Assembly: GCF_027944005.1 (NCBI RefSeq)
Contig: NZ_AP027204.1
Location: 1,364,001-1,428,000 of the forward strand
Reading direction: 5' to 3'
DNA from: Polynucleobacter sp. SHI8
GTDB taxonomy: Bacteria; Pseudomonadota; Gammaproteobacteria; Burkholderiales; Burkholderiaceae
Length of the DNA: 64,000 nt
A program made the translations under genes and the position numbers. Below the pieces are notes generated by a model. That model was not told the DNA's origin and searched no databases. It saw only the letters and a program-made list of their open reading frames with translations. Positions 27,285 through 35,900 of this stretch are shown here, piece after piece (position 1 is the stretch's first letter; each line of letters opens with the position of its first letter).

Positions 27285-27397
27285 GAGTTACGAATATTCT
27301 AACAACTTACAATTCCGTTCAATTTTGCACAATTGTAGTAGTGACTTCTCATTTTTGGGATAATTCCTATAAACCTCACTATCAAAAGGATATTTAT

Positions 27398-28183
27398 ATG
27401 GGCTTTCTTGCAGGTAAAAAAATTCTCATTACGGGCGTTTTATCAAATCGTTCAATCGCTTACGGTATTGCTAAAGCATGTCATCGGGAAGGTGCAGAAC
27501 TTGCATTTACCTACGTAAGTGAACGTTTTAAAGAAAGAATTACTGATTTTGCTAAAGAATTCAATAGTGAGTTGATTTTTGACTGTGATGTGGGTAGCGA
27601 TGAGCAAATTTCCCAACTCTTCAGTGATTTGAGTAAAACTTGGCCCACATTTGATGGATTTGTCCACTCCATCGGCTTTGCACCTAAAGATGCCATCACG
27701 GGTGATTTTTTGGAGGGTTTAAACCGCGAATCATTTCGGATTGCTCATGATATCTCAGCCTATAGTTTTCCAGCAATGGCAAAGGCTGCACAGCACATGC
27801 TCAACCCAAGTGCGGCCTTATTAACGCTCACTTATTTAGGCTCCGTGCGCGTGGTACCTAACTACAATACGATGGGCTTAGCTAAAGCCTCTCTAGAAGC
27901 AAGCGTGCGATATTTAGCACAATCCCTCGGCTCTAAAGGTATCCGTGTGAATGGAATTTCTGCTGGTCCAATTAAAACACTTGCTGCAAGTGGCATTAAA
28001 GACTTCAGCAAAATCCTCAATAGTGTTGAGCAAAGTGCGCCACTGCGTCGCAATGTAACAATTGATGATGTTGGTAATGCTGCAGCTTTCTTTATGTCTG
28101 ACTTAGCCGGTGGTATTACAGGAGAAATTACTTATGTTGATGCAGGCTATAGTCAAGTGGTTGGCGGCATGAGTGAGTTGTAA
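27398..28183 (+). CDS. fabI: Enoyl-[acyl-carrier-protein] reductase (NADH)
   Basis: A 261-residue FabI from the ATG at 27398, which has AAAAGGA upstream. A longer frame from 27341 has no support. GKKILITGVLSNRSIAYGIA is the dinucleotide site, DGFVHSIGFAP the conserved central segment, and YNTMGLAKASLE carries the Tyr/Lys pair of FabI. It reduces the enoyl-ACP in fatty acid synthesis and is the triclosan/isoniazid-class target. A chrA-type gene follows by 9 bases. Confidence 0.96.
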   Translation: MGFLAGKKILITGVLSNRSIAYGIAKACHREGAELAFTYVSERFKERITDFAKEFNSELIFDCDVGSDEQISQLFSDLSKTWPTFDGFVHSIGFAPKDAITGDFLEGLNRESFRIAHDISAYSFPAMAKAAQHMLNPSAALLTLTYLGSVRVVPNYNTMGLAKASLEASVRYLAQSLGSKGIRVNGISAGPIKTLAASGIKDFSKILNSVEQSAPLRRNVTIDDVGNAAAFFMSDLAGGITGEITYVDAGYSQVVGGMSEL

Positions 28184-28192
28184 ATAAATAAA

Positions 28193-29539
28193 ATGCAAAG
28201 TTCAGTAAACGCCTCTTTTAAAGAGGCGCTTCTATTTTGGCTAAAGCTTGGTTTTATAAGTTTTGGGGGTCCTGCAGGTCAGATTGCAACGGTTCACAAT
28301 GAACTAGTAGATAAAAAACACTGGATTTCTGAAAAACGCTTTTTACACGCTCTGAACTATTGCATGATTTTGCCGGGTCCAGAGGCATTGCAACTTGTGA
28401 TTTATATGGGTTGGTTATTGCACCGAACAATCGGTGGCATCATCGCCGGCGTTTTATTTATTTTCCCAGCAATGTTACTGCTAATCCTCTTATCTATTAT
28501 TTATGTTACCTTCGGTCAATCACCAATCATTGAAGGCATTTTTTTAGGTATTAAGCCCGCGGTCACGGCGATTGTAATCGCCGCCGGCTATCGGATTAGT
28601 AAAAAAATTCTCAAAAAGCCAATCCATTTTGCCATTGCACTCACGGCATTTTTGGGCATGCAGTTCAATATTCCTTACCCCATCATTATTATTGGCGCTG
28701 GAGTCTTGGGGTTTTTAGTCTCCCACATTAAACCTGAGTGGATGAACTCCAATAATTCAGCCCACTCTTCAAAAGGGCCAACCAAGCTTACTACCCGAGC
28801 ACTGATCGATGATGACTCAGAACAACTGCCACACACGCATTTTGCACTCAAGAATTTTTTGATTATTTTATTTGTCTCTTTCTTGGCCTTTGCAATACCG
28901 TTTGGGGCTTTGTTAGTTTCGTTCGGTTCAGATCATGTATTCACTCAATTGGCATGGTTTTTCACGAAGGCTGCCCTTCTTACTTTCGGTGGGGCTTATG
29001 CGGTTCTCCCCTACGTCTTTCAATCTGCGGTTGAAAACTTCCAATGGCTTACTACTGCACAAATGATGGATGGTTTGGCTTTGGGTGAAACGACTCCAGG
29101 CCCTCTGATCATTGTTGTGACATATATTGGATTTATTGCTTCTTACGGCCATACTTTACTGATGGACTCTCCAATCCTTGCAGGATTTTTTGGTGGGCTA
29201 GTTGTTAGTTGGTTTACCTTTATGCCGTCATTTTGTTTTATTTTTTTAGGCGGCCCGTTTATTGAATCTACCCGCACTGAACTCAGGTTAATGCCCATTC
29301 TCAATGGCATCACGTGCGCCGTAGTCGGTGTCATTGCAAATTTAGCGATATTTTTTGCTATACACACGTTATTTCCAGATGAACTCAATTCAAATGTGAA
29401 ATACGAACATCTCATTTTTGCCTTATCCGTGATGGTAGTAGCTAGTATTGCGATGATTAAATATGGTCAAAGTATTTTGCGAGTCTTGCTGGTGAGTGGC
29501 TGTTTAGGCATCGCGGCACATTACTTCAATGTCCATTAA
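28193..29539 (+). CDS. chrA: Chromate transporter, full-length ChrA family
   Basis: A 448-residue two-domain CHR protein. The N-terminal half has FWLKLGFISFGGPAGQIATVH and LPGPEALQL; the C-terminal half repeats with FFTKAALLTFGGAYAVLPYV and GETTPGPLIIVVTYIGF. The duplicated CHR domains mark the long-chain LCHR type. It exports chromate in characterised cases, but family members without linked chrB may have other substrates. It follows fabI closely and may be read through from it. Its end is 7 bases from the convergent xdhC stop. Confidence 0.9.
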   Translation: MQSSVNASFKEALLFWLKLGFISFGGPAGQIATVHNELVDKKHWISEKRFLHALNYCMILPGPEALQLVIYMGWLLHRTIGGIIAGVLFIFPAMLLLILLSIIYVTFGQSPIIEGIFLGIKPAVTAIVIAAGYRISKKILKKPIHFAIALTAFLGMQFNIPYPIIIIGAGVLGFLVSHIKPEWMNSNNSAHSSKGPTKLTTRALIDDDSEQLPHTHFALKNFLIILFVSFLAFAIPFGALLVSFGSDHVFTQLAWFFTKAALLTFGGAYAVLPYVFQSAVENFQWLTTAQMMDGLALGETTPGPLIIVVTYIGFIASYGHTLLMDSPILAGFFGGLVVSWFTFMPSFCFIFLGGPFIESTRTELRLMPILNGITCAVVGVIANLAIFFAIHTLFPDELNSNVKYEHLIFALSVMVVASIAMIKYGQSILRVLLVSGCLGIAAHYFNVH

Positions 29540-29546
29540 ATCAAGC

Positions 29547-30548
29547 TTATTCTGAATCCAAACCCTGCTTAGCAATAGCGACTGTCATTTCTCTGGGTAA
29601 GGTCACGCCATTTTTCACTGCCAAAATTTCTGCCATAACACTAACAGCAATCTCAGAGGGTGTTTTACTCCCAATATAAATACCAATGGGTCCTCGTAAT
29701 TTTTCTAAGGATTTTTCAGAGTGTCCAAAATGCTCAATCAGTCTTGATTTTCGGGAAGCATTGTTTCGTCTTGAGCCAATCGCTCCAACATAAAATGCCT
29801 CTGTTTCTAAGGCCTCAAGCAACGCTAAATCATCTAATTTCGGGTCGTGTGTAAGTGCCACGACACAGGTTCTTGAATCAGGCTTAAATTGAGTCACCAT
29901 ATCATCTGGGGATCCAAAATCAAGTGCCACATTGGGAACTGACCAACTAGATCGATACTCATCTCTAGGATCACAGATGGTGACAGAAAAACCATTAAAT
30001 AAAGCCATCGTGGCTAAATATTCACTCATTTGACCTGCACCAATAATTAACATCCGATATTCTGGACCAAAGGTATTGATTAAAGAGGTAGGTGTAATTT
30101 CAAGTTCAGCAGGCTGATCAGTAGTCCTCAAAGTCACTTCTGTACTTGTAAGATCTAAACAACGTGCCACTAATTGGCCATGACCTAAATGATCAATTAA
30201 TTCCTTTAATGGTTGGGCTTGGGGGTTGTACTCTAATACTAATTCTAAAGTTCCTCCACATGGCAAGCCAAATCGATGTGCTTCATCTGCAGTAATGCCA
30301 TATTGCATTAATCGCGGCAATTGATCTTTGAGGGCCCCTGGTTCGAGGTGTTGACGAATAAGATCATCCTCAATGCAACCACCAGAAACACTTCCAACCA
30401 CCCGACTGTCCTCACACAGAGCCATGATCGAACCAATAGGTCTTGGTGAAGATCCCCAAGTCCTTACCACTGTCACGAGCATTGCTTTTTTATGCTCACT
30501 TCGCCAAGTATGTAACTGCCGCAGAACTGTGATGTCAATATTTTCCAT
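29547..30548 (-). CDS. xdhC: XdhC/CoxI-family molybdenum cofactor chaperone
   Basis: A 333-residue XdhC protein. The N-terminal domain has VRTWGSSPRPIGSIMALCEDSRVVGSVSGGCIEDD, and the C-terminal Rossmann domain has LIIGAGQMSEYLATMAL and AIGSRRN. XdhC binds the molybdenum cofactor, promotes its sulfuration and inserts it into xanthine-dehydrogenase-type enzymes. It lies 17 bases after the ModC-MocA fusion gene, so cofactor import, nucleotide attachment and insertion appear to be co-expressed. Confidence 0.92.
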   Translation of the reverse strand: MENIDITVLRQLHTWRSEHKKAMLVTVVRTWGSSPRPIGSIMALCEDSRVVGSVSGGCIEDDLIRQHLEPGALKDQLPRLMQYGITADEAHRFGLPCGGTLELVLEYNPQAQPLKELIDHLGHGQLVARCLDLTSTEVTLRTTDQPAELEITPTSLINTFGPEYRMLIIGAGQMSEYLATMALFNGFSVTICDPRDEYRSSWSVPNVALDFGSPDDMVTQFKPDSRTCVVALTHDPKLDDLALLEALETEAFYVGAIGSRRNNASRKSRLIEHFGHSEKSLEKLRGPIGIYIGSKTPSEIAVSVMAEILAVKNGVTLPREMTVAIAKQGLDSE

Positions 30549-30565
30549 CTGATCAACCTTACTTG

Positions 30566-32344
30566 TTATTGTTTTGCAGGTAGCTCTATTTTAAAGCCTG
30601 TCTTATTCTCAAAATCAATCACATCCTCAAAAGAGTCAATGTCAAAAATATAATGATGATTGGCACTTTCCCAATGTATCACTTCCTCAGGATATTGATC
30701 CATATATTGTCGAACGGTCATCTCTAGCCCGCTTTCAATCACTTTCTTCAGTGCACTTCCAGAGAGTAGGACGGGATTTCCACGTTTACCTTGAACCATG
30801 GGTAATAAAAACTGTCCCGATTTGCGTACTTTAAAGTTTTCAATGAGTTGCCGAATATCAGCCTCATTTAAAAACGGTTGATCTCCCAGCATCATCAATA
30901 TCACATCTAAGCTTTGTGAACTTCGATACAAGGCTTCTAAACCTAATCTGACGGAACCAGATTGACCGTCTTCTGGAGCAGAATTATGGACCCACTGAAC
31001 TTGCTGATACTTGATCTTCTCTTGTATAGAATCCGCATAAAAACCAGTCACCACAATCGGTGCTTGGGTCACAAATCTACTTAAGGTTTCGACATGTCGC
31101 TCAAGTAAAGTCACCCCATCAATTTTCATAAGTGATTTAGGAATACCCCCCAATCGACTTCCTTGACCAGCGACTAATAAAATTGCCCCTATTTGAATTG
31201 GCTTTTCACGTAATTGTTTTTGCGCCATTTTGACGCTCGGATCAGAATACACCGGCATAATATGGATGCCAGCAGGGTCAAGTGATAGGTAAATGGTTTT
31301 TCCTTCAACCAAAGCTAAATCTCTTACCATTCGCGTACTAATCTCAAGATGCATCAATTGTGAGAAAGGTAACTCTAAAGATAAAGTCAAACTTGAGACA
31401 TCACCTAATTGTAAAATCTTACTGACGCTGGCTGCAAAACTATTCACTTTGAAGTTTTTAGTCAAAGATAAGTCAACGTAGGCTCCTGATATCACCCATT
31501 TCACCTCTGTGTGATTTGGTAACCGACCTTTATCATTGATTTCTAAGACAACTGAGTGTATCCCCTGCCCCCACTGTAAATGCGCAATCGGCATTCCAGT
31601 TTGAGAATCAACTTGCTCTTTCTTGAAAAAAGTACCTGAAAAAATATCAGACAGTCCTACCAACTGGGCAACTCGCTCATTCCTTGGGCTCGAAAAAATA
31701 TGAGCCGGGGTGGCTTGTTGTAAGGATTTTCCTTGATCCAGAATACACATGTTGTCGCTGAGTAACCTTGCCTCTCGGAGATCATGGGTAACCATCACAA
31801 TCGGAATTTCGATCCGTTGCCGAAGTTTAATTAACTCTTCATACAGAATTTTACGGGTTGGATGATCTACTGCAGAAAAGGCTTCATCGAGCAACAATAC
31901 TTGTGGTTGGCGGGCAAATGCCCTAGCTAATGCCACGCGTTGACGCTGACCACCGGATAACTCATGAGGATAGCGCTTTTGTAAGTCGATCAACCCCATA
32001 TCTTTCAACAAACCTTCCACATACTCTTGGGAAAGATGACTCGGTAAGGCGAGTTGTATATTTTGATAAGCCGTGAGATGGGGAAATAGTGCGTAGTTCT
32101 GAAATACCATACCTACTGATCTTTTGGTGGATGGTACAAGCACCTTATTTTCAGTATCCAACCAAGTGCTATTGCCAATACAAATTTTTCCACTTGCAAC
32201 GGGAAGAAGTCCAGCAATTGCGCGTAATGCACTGGTTTTACCACTTCCGGAGGGTCCAACAAGAGCGAGTAGCTGTCCATTTTGACATTCAAATGCCATA
32301 TCTAAATAAACAGGATCTTGGGATCGAAGTTGAACTTGTAACAT
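30566..32344 (-). CDS. Fusion of molybdate ABC ATPase (ModC) and molybdopterin nucleotidyltransferase (MocA type)
   Basis: A single 592-residue frame. Residues 1-235 are an ABC ATPase: Walker A GPSGSGKT at 30-37, Q-loop FQNYALF at 81-87, signature LSGGQRQ at 129-135, Walker B LLDEAFSAVD near 151-160, and H-loop His187. A MOP/TOBE-like region follows to about 365. From about 384 a NTP-transferase begins: ILLVAGQGSRLGG...KSL (388-405), MLGDQP (485-490) and KRGNPVLL (520-527), the MobA/MocA pattern. So one protein should both power molybdate import and add a nucleotide (CMP by context) to molybdopterin. It lies 4 bases after modB and 17 before xdhC. The DNA shows no stop or frameshift between domains. 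Confidence 0.9.
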   Translation of the reverse strand: MLQVQLRSQDPVYLDMAFECQNGQLLALVGPSGSGKTSALRAIAGLLPVASGKICIGNSTWLDTENKVLVPSTKRSVGMVFQNYALFPHLTAYQNIQLALPSHLSQEYVEGLLKDMGLIDLQKRYPHELSGGQRQRVALARAFARQPQVLLLDEAFSAVDHPTRKILYEELIKLRQRIEIPIVMVTHDLREARLLSDNMCILDQGKSLQQATPAHIFSSPRNERVAQLVGLSDIFSGTFFKKEQVDSQTGMPIAHLQWGQGIHSVVLEINDKGRLPNHTEVKWVISGAYVDLSLTKNFKVNSFAASVSKILQLGDVSSLTLSLELPFSQLMHLEISTRMVRDLALVEGKTIYLSLDPAGIHIMPVYSDPSVKMAQKQLREKPIQIGAILLVAGQGSRLGGIPKSLMKIDGVTLLERHVETLSRFVTQAPIVVTGFYADSIQEKIKYQQVQWVHNSAPEDGQSGSVRLGLEALYRSSQSLDVILMMLGDQPFLNEADIRQLIENFKVRKSGQFLLPMVQGKRGNPVLLSGSALKKVIESGLEMTVRQYMDQYPEEVIHWESANHHYIFDIDSFEDVIDFENKTGFKIELPAKQ

Positions 32345-32348
32345 GTAT

Positions 32349-33026
32349 TTACGCTTTATAACGGGACATACTCTGCTGACGAGTCAAAATCCATTGACTA
32401 ATTAATAAGCCTAAGAATGAAATAATCAATAAGATTAACGCCATCATGCCCGCTTCATCCATATGCAAGGTTTGCATTTGATCATAAATTGAAATGGAAA
32501 CTGTTCTCGTACTGCCAGGAATATTTCCACCCACCATCAGAACCACTCCAAACTCCCCAAGTGTATGCGTAAACGTCATAATGAGTGCCGTCACAATTCC
32601 TTTCCAAGCAAGCGGCAACTCTATTTTCCAGAATGCTTGCCATGGGTTGAGACCACAGGTTTGATAAGCATCTTTTAGATCTTGAGGGATAGCCTCAAAG
32701 GCTCTACGAATGGGTAGCCATGCAAATGGAATATTAAAAATTAAACTGGCTAACCAAATACCTGCAAATGAGAATACGAATGAAACATGTGTTAACTGAT
32801 ATAGCCACTCACCGATCCAACTGCCCTTACCAAAACCTACTAACATGTAGTATCCAAGAACTGTTGGTGGTAAAACAAGTGGGAGTGTAAATAGCGTTTC
32901 GAGTATTTGATTAGTCAATGTTGATTGTCTTTGCATCCAAAAAGATACAAAAATACCCAACGGTATTAAGACAATACTCGTTAATAATCCCAATTGAATC
33001 GAGAGATAAAGTGCTTGCCAATCCAT
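32349..33026 (-). CDS. modB: Molybdate ABC transporter permease
   Basis: A 225-residue permease from the ATG at 33026; a TTG two codons earlier is less likely. The N-terminal SIQLGLLTSIVLIPLGIFVSFW, LVLPPTVLGYYMLVGFGKG and the coupling region DAYQTCGLNPWQAFWKIELPLAWKGI are ModB features, as is HTLGEFGVVLMVGGNIPG. It forms the homodimeric pore. It sits between modA and the ATPase fusion. Confidence 0.94.
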   Translation of the reverse strand: MDWQALYLSIQLGLLTSIVLIPLGIFVSFWMQRQSTLTNQILETLFTLPLVLPPTVLGYYMLVGFGKGSWIGEWLYQLTHVSFVFSFAGIWLASLIFNIPFAWLPIRRAFEAIPQDLKDAYQTCGLNPWQAFWKIELPLAWKGIVTALIMTFTHTLGEFGVVLMVGGNIPGSTRTVSISIYDQMQTLHMDEAGMMALILLIISFLGLLISQWILTRQQSMSRYKA

Positions 33027-33035
33027 AGTCAAGTA

Positions 33036-33833
33036 TTACTCATAACCATATTGACGCCAAATCTTTTTTGCTTGTGCAGATTGCAAATAATCATAAAAAC
33101 CTTTTGCCGAAGGGTTTGCTTGTTTAAAAATCATCATTTTTTGCAAAATTGGTTGGTGCTGTTGTTCTGGTATGAGGAAATAGGAGTCATCCTGAATAGT
33201 TTTAGATTGCTTGACCATGGACCATGGCACCATTCCCGCTTGAGCTGCTTCAGAGTGAATAAATAACATGGTTTGTCCGACATCTCCGCCCATCACTAAG
33301 GCCGGTTGAAACAAATTCTTTAGTTTTAAAAACTCTAGAGTCTGTATTGACGCCGCACCATATGGAGCCAATGCTGGATTTGCAATTGCGAACTTGGAAA
33401 GTCGACCATCTTGTATAGCTAACTTCAAATCACTCCAATCTGGAGTAACACGAATCTTTGACTTGTTGGATACCAACACCACTAACCTTCCCCTAGCATA
33501 AATAATCCCTGCCTCATTTGCATAACCTTGACTAACGAGACGATCAACATAATCTTGATTGGCCGATAAAAAGATGTCGTATTTTGCTCCTTGTGTCATT
33601 TGTTGGTAAAAATGTCCCGAAGATCCATAAACAATTTTGACCTGCAATCCGCCTTGTTTTGAATATTGCAATAGCAACTCATCAAGAACACCATTTAAGT
33701 TAGCGGCGGCAGCAACAGAAATCGATTCTCTAGATTGGGCAAGAGAAGGCGTCAAAGGTAAGTAAAAAAAACTAGCGATAACCGCTACAAGAAAAAATCG
33801 TCTCATCATTGAGTTGAATCTGAGTTCAACCAT
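33036..33833 (-). CDS. modA: Molybdate-binding periplasmic protein
   Basis: A 265-residue ModA. After a signal peptide (MRRFFLVAVIASFFYLPLTP) the mature chain reads ISVAAAANLNGVLDELLLQY, then VKIVYGSSGHFYQQMTQGAKYDIFLSA, the two serine-containing oxyanion-binding segments. It captures molybdate or tungstate. The start may be 33833, 33809 or 33806, as there are ATGs at each. No molybdate riboswitch is recognisable in the short upstream gap. Confidence 0.92.
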   Translation of the reverse strand: MVELRFNSMMRRFFLVAVIASFFYLPLTPSLAQSRESISVAAAANLNGVLDELLLQYSKQGGLQVKIVYGSSGHFYQQMTQGAKYDIFLSANQDYVDRLVSQGYANEAGIIYARGRLVVLVSNKSKIRVTPDWSDLKLAIQDGRLSKFAIANPALAPYGAASIQTLEFLKLKNLFQPALVMGGDVGQTMLFIHSEAAQAGMVPWSMVKQSKTIQDDSYFLIPEQQHQPILQKMMIFKQANPSAKGFYDYLQSAQAKKIWRQYGYE

Positions 33834-33872
33834 TCAGGTTATGGTTTCAAATATAAAATCCTATTATAGGTA

Positions 33873-33896
33873 AAAAGCCCGCTAGAGCGGGCTTTT
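33873..33896 (-). terminator. Terminator after the peroxiredoxin gene
   Basis: An 11-bp perfect stem (AAAAGCCCGCT / AGCGGGCTTTT, 2-base loop) with T residues following on the minus strand. It lies between the peroxiredoxin stop and the modA start. Confidence 0.85.
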
Positions 33897-33913
33897 CAAT
33901 GAGGCTTATAAGA

Positions 33914-34552
33914 TTACTTATTTGGTTGCGGTGTGATGCGTAAATAAGGTCTTGGTGATGTTACACCTTTTGGATACTTTACTTTAATCACTTCTGGATC
34001 TTGAACTGTCATTGGAATAATGACATCGTCTCCATCTTTCCAGTTTCCTGGGGTAGCTACTGTGTAGGCATCAGTCAATTGTAAGGCATCGACAACACGT
34101 AAGACTTCATCAAAATTGCGTCCAGTACTCATTGGATAAGTAATCATTAAACGCACAACTTTTTTCGGGTCAATCACAAAGAGTGAACGCACGGTTGCAG
34201 TTGCAGATTGGTTTGGATGAATCATGTCGTATAAATTAGAAACCGTTTTATCTTCGTCCGCAATAATCGGAAAACCAACTACAGTCTTTTGAGTTTCTTC
34301 AATATCTTTAATCCAAGTCACATGCTTATCAGCTGGGTCAACAGATAATGCAATAGCTTTGACATTGCGCTTATCAAACTCAGGCTTTAACTTAGCCGTT
34401 AAACCGAGTTCTGTTGTACATACAGGTGTAAAGTCAGCGGGGTGAGAAAATAAAATCACCCAAGAATCGCCAGCCCAGTCATAGAAATTGATTTTACCGA
34501 TGGATGATTCTTGTTCAAAATTTGGGGCTTGATCGCCAAGTCGAATTGTCAT
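33914..34552 (-). CDS. Peroxiredoxin, 1-Cys Prx6 type
   Basis: A 212-residue peroxiredoxin. The active site FSHPADFTPVCTTELGLTAK holds the peroxidatic cysteine near residue 47. The extended C-terminal part (VVDALQLTD...VKYPKGVTSPRPYLRITPQP) is that of the Prx6/1-Cys subfamily. No resolving cysteine is evident. It reduces peroxides in the cytoplasm. AAAGGA precedes the ATG. Single gene ended by a strong terminator. Confidence 0.93.
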   Translation of the reverse strand: MTIRLGDQAPNFEQESSIGKINFYDWAGDSWVILFSHPADFTPVCTTELGLTAKLKPEFDKRNVKAIALSVDPADKHVTWIKDIEETQKTVVGFPIIADEDKTVSNLYDMIHPNQSATATVRSLFVIDPKKVVRLMITYPMSTGRNFDEVLRVVDALQLTDAYTVATPGNWKDGDDVIIPMTVQDPEVIKVKYPKGVTSPRPYLRITPQPNK

Positions 34553-34597
34553 GTTTTATATCCTTTTAAAATGATCTTAAATTATGCAACAAAATGA

Positions 34598-35560
34598 TTA
34601 CTTTTTGACGATATTAACTAAGGGTTCACCTTTTAGCCAAGCCTCAATCGCCATCACAGCACCTTGGGAAAGCCTTTGATATACAGGCTGTGAAACAAAT
34701 CCCAAATGTGGGGTCATAAGTATATTATTTAATTGTCTAAACGGATCGTCCTTCGGCAAGGGTTCGTCATCATATACATCAAGTGCCGCCATCCCTGGTT
34801 TACCTACTTTTAAAGCTTTAACCAAGTCAGCAGTGTTAATTAAGGTTGATCGTGAGGTGTTAACTAAAAGAGCATCACTTCTCATGATAGAAAGAGTTTG
34901 CGCATTAATAATCCCACGTGTGGTCTCACCAGGCACTAAATGTAAAGTAACAATCTTAGAGGTACTCAGCAACTCTTCTTTACTAACTGCCTTGACGCCA
35001 TGCTCAGCAGCTCGCTCAGGAGTCATATTAGGACTCCAAGTCACTACATCCATACCAAATGCGACCCCTACTTTCGCAACTTTAGCACCAATATTTCCGA
35101 GACCAAGAACGCCTAAACGCTCCCCAATTAGGGCAGGTAATACAGAATGTTCGTTACGCCACTTGCCATCTTTTAATAATTGACTCTGCTCACCGATCCT
35201 CTTATAGGCTGCCAAAATAAGCGCCCATGTTAATTCAACTGTAGTTTCTTTAGATGGTCCAAACTCTGTATAACTGACCGGTATCTTGCGGGCTTCTAAT
35301 ACATCATAGTCAATCAGTAAATTACGGCTTCCTGTAAACACAACATATTGCAAATTAGGCAATTGATCAAGCAAAGCTTTTCTAAGAGGTGTTCTGTCAC
35401 GATTCATCACAATGATATTAGCAGGCTTGAGTGCGGCAACCAAAGCATCTCCTAGTAGACGATCTTGATGGAGTTCAATCGTGGCTTTTGCTTTGACGGT
35501 GTCGTTATCCTTTAAAACGGCAAGTGCGTTTTCAAAATCATCTAATACAACAATATGCAT
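34598..35560 (-). CDS. D-2-hydroxyacid dehydrogenase family protein
   Basis: A 320-residue NAD-dependent 2-hydroxyacid dehydrogenase. The nucleotide motif LGVLGLGNIGAKVAKVGVAFGM is near residue 143, VNTSRSTLIN supplies the catalytic arginine, and MTPHLGF the catalytic histidine. It interconverts a 2-keto acid and a D-2-hydroxy acid. It lies 27 bases downstream of a DUF4936 gene and near Bug/UbiX/UbiD genes in the same direction, so it may belong to that catabolic unit. Substrate unknown. Confidence 0.85.
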   Translation of the reverse strand: MHIVVLDDFENALAVLKDNDTVKAKATIELHQDRLLGDALVAALKPANIIVMNRDRTPLRKALLDQLPNLQYVVFTGSRNLLIDYDVLEARKIPVSYTEFGPSKETTVELTWALILAAYKRIGEQSQLLKDGKWRNEHSVLPALIGERLGVLGLGNIGAKVAKVGVAFGMDVVTWSPNMTPERAAEHGVKAVSKEELLSTSKIVTLHLVPGETTRGIINAQTLSIMRSDALLVNTSRSTLINTADLVKALKVGKPGMAALDVYDDEPLPKDDPFRQLNNILMTPHLGFVSQPVYQRLSQGAVMAIEAWLKGEPLVNIVKK

Positions 35561-35587
35561 TTCAATCTCTCAGTCATTTAAATTGGA

Positions 35588-35878
35588 TTAACGCAAAGGA
35601 ATAAAGAGTTCATTCTTTCTTTGCTCAGGCAATCCACAGGATAAAGCAATTTGATGAATTTGCTGAATCATTGTTGGAGTAATCCCTTCAGGATGATGAT
35701 AAACCTCCATCCAAGTTTCATTTCCATCACTACCAATTTCTGGACGTTGTAAAACCTGAAATTTTAGTAAGGAATCAAATTTTTTTATTTCTGACTGCAA
35801 GCGAAGGATACCCTCTTTTAAAGCGGTATGATCACTCGGCTTGAGCTTATAGTAAACATATAATATGGCTTGGTTCAT
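35588..35878 (-). CDS. DUF4936-family small protein
   Basis: A 96-residue protein of ferredoxin-like pattern, resembling DUF4936 proteins common in Burkholderiales (YVYYKLKPSDHTAL, ETWMEVYHHPEGI). No catalytic motif is evident and no function is known. It has no signal peptide. It lies between a Bug-protein gene and the 2-hydroxyacid dehydrogenase. Confidence 0.7.
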   Translation of the reverse strand: MNQAILYVYYKLKPSDHTALKEGILRLQSEIKKFDSLLKFQVLQRPEIGSDGNETWMEVYHHPEGITPTMIQQIHQIALSCGLPEQRKNELFIPLR

Positions 35879-35900
35879 GATGGTTAAAAAACTGGTTTTT

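Noticed and set aside
33834..33872. Molybdenum cofactor riboswitch before modA
   Set aside because: The leader is too short to hold the known Moco motif, and nothing beyond the peroxiredoxin terminator is visible.
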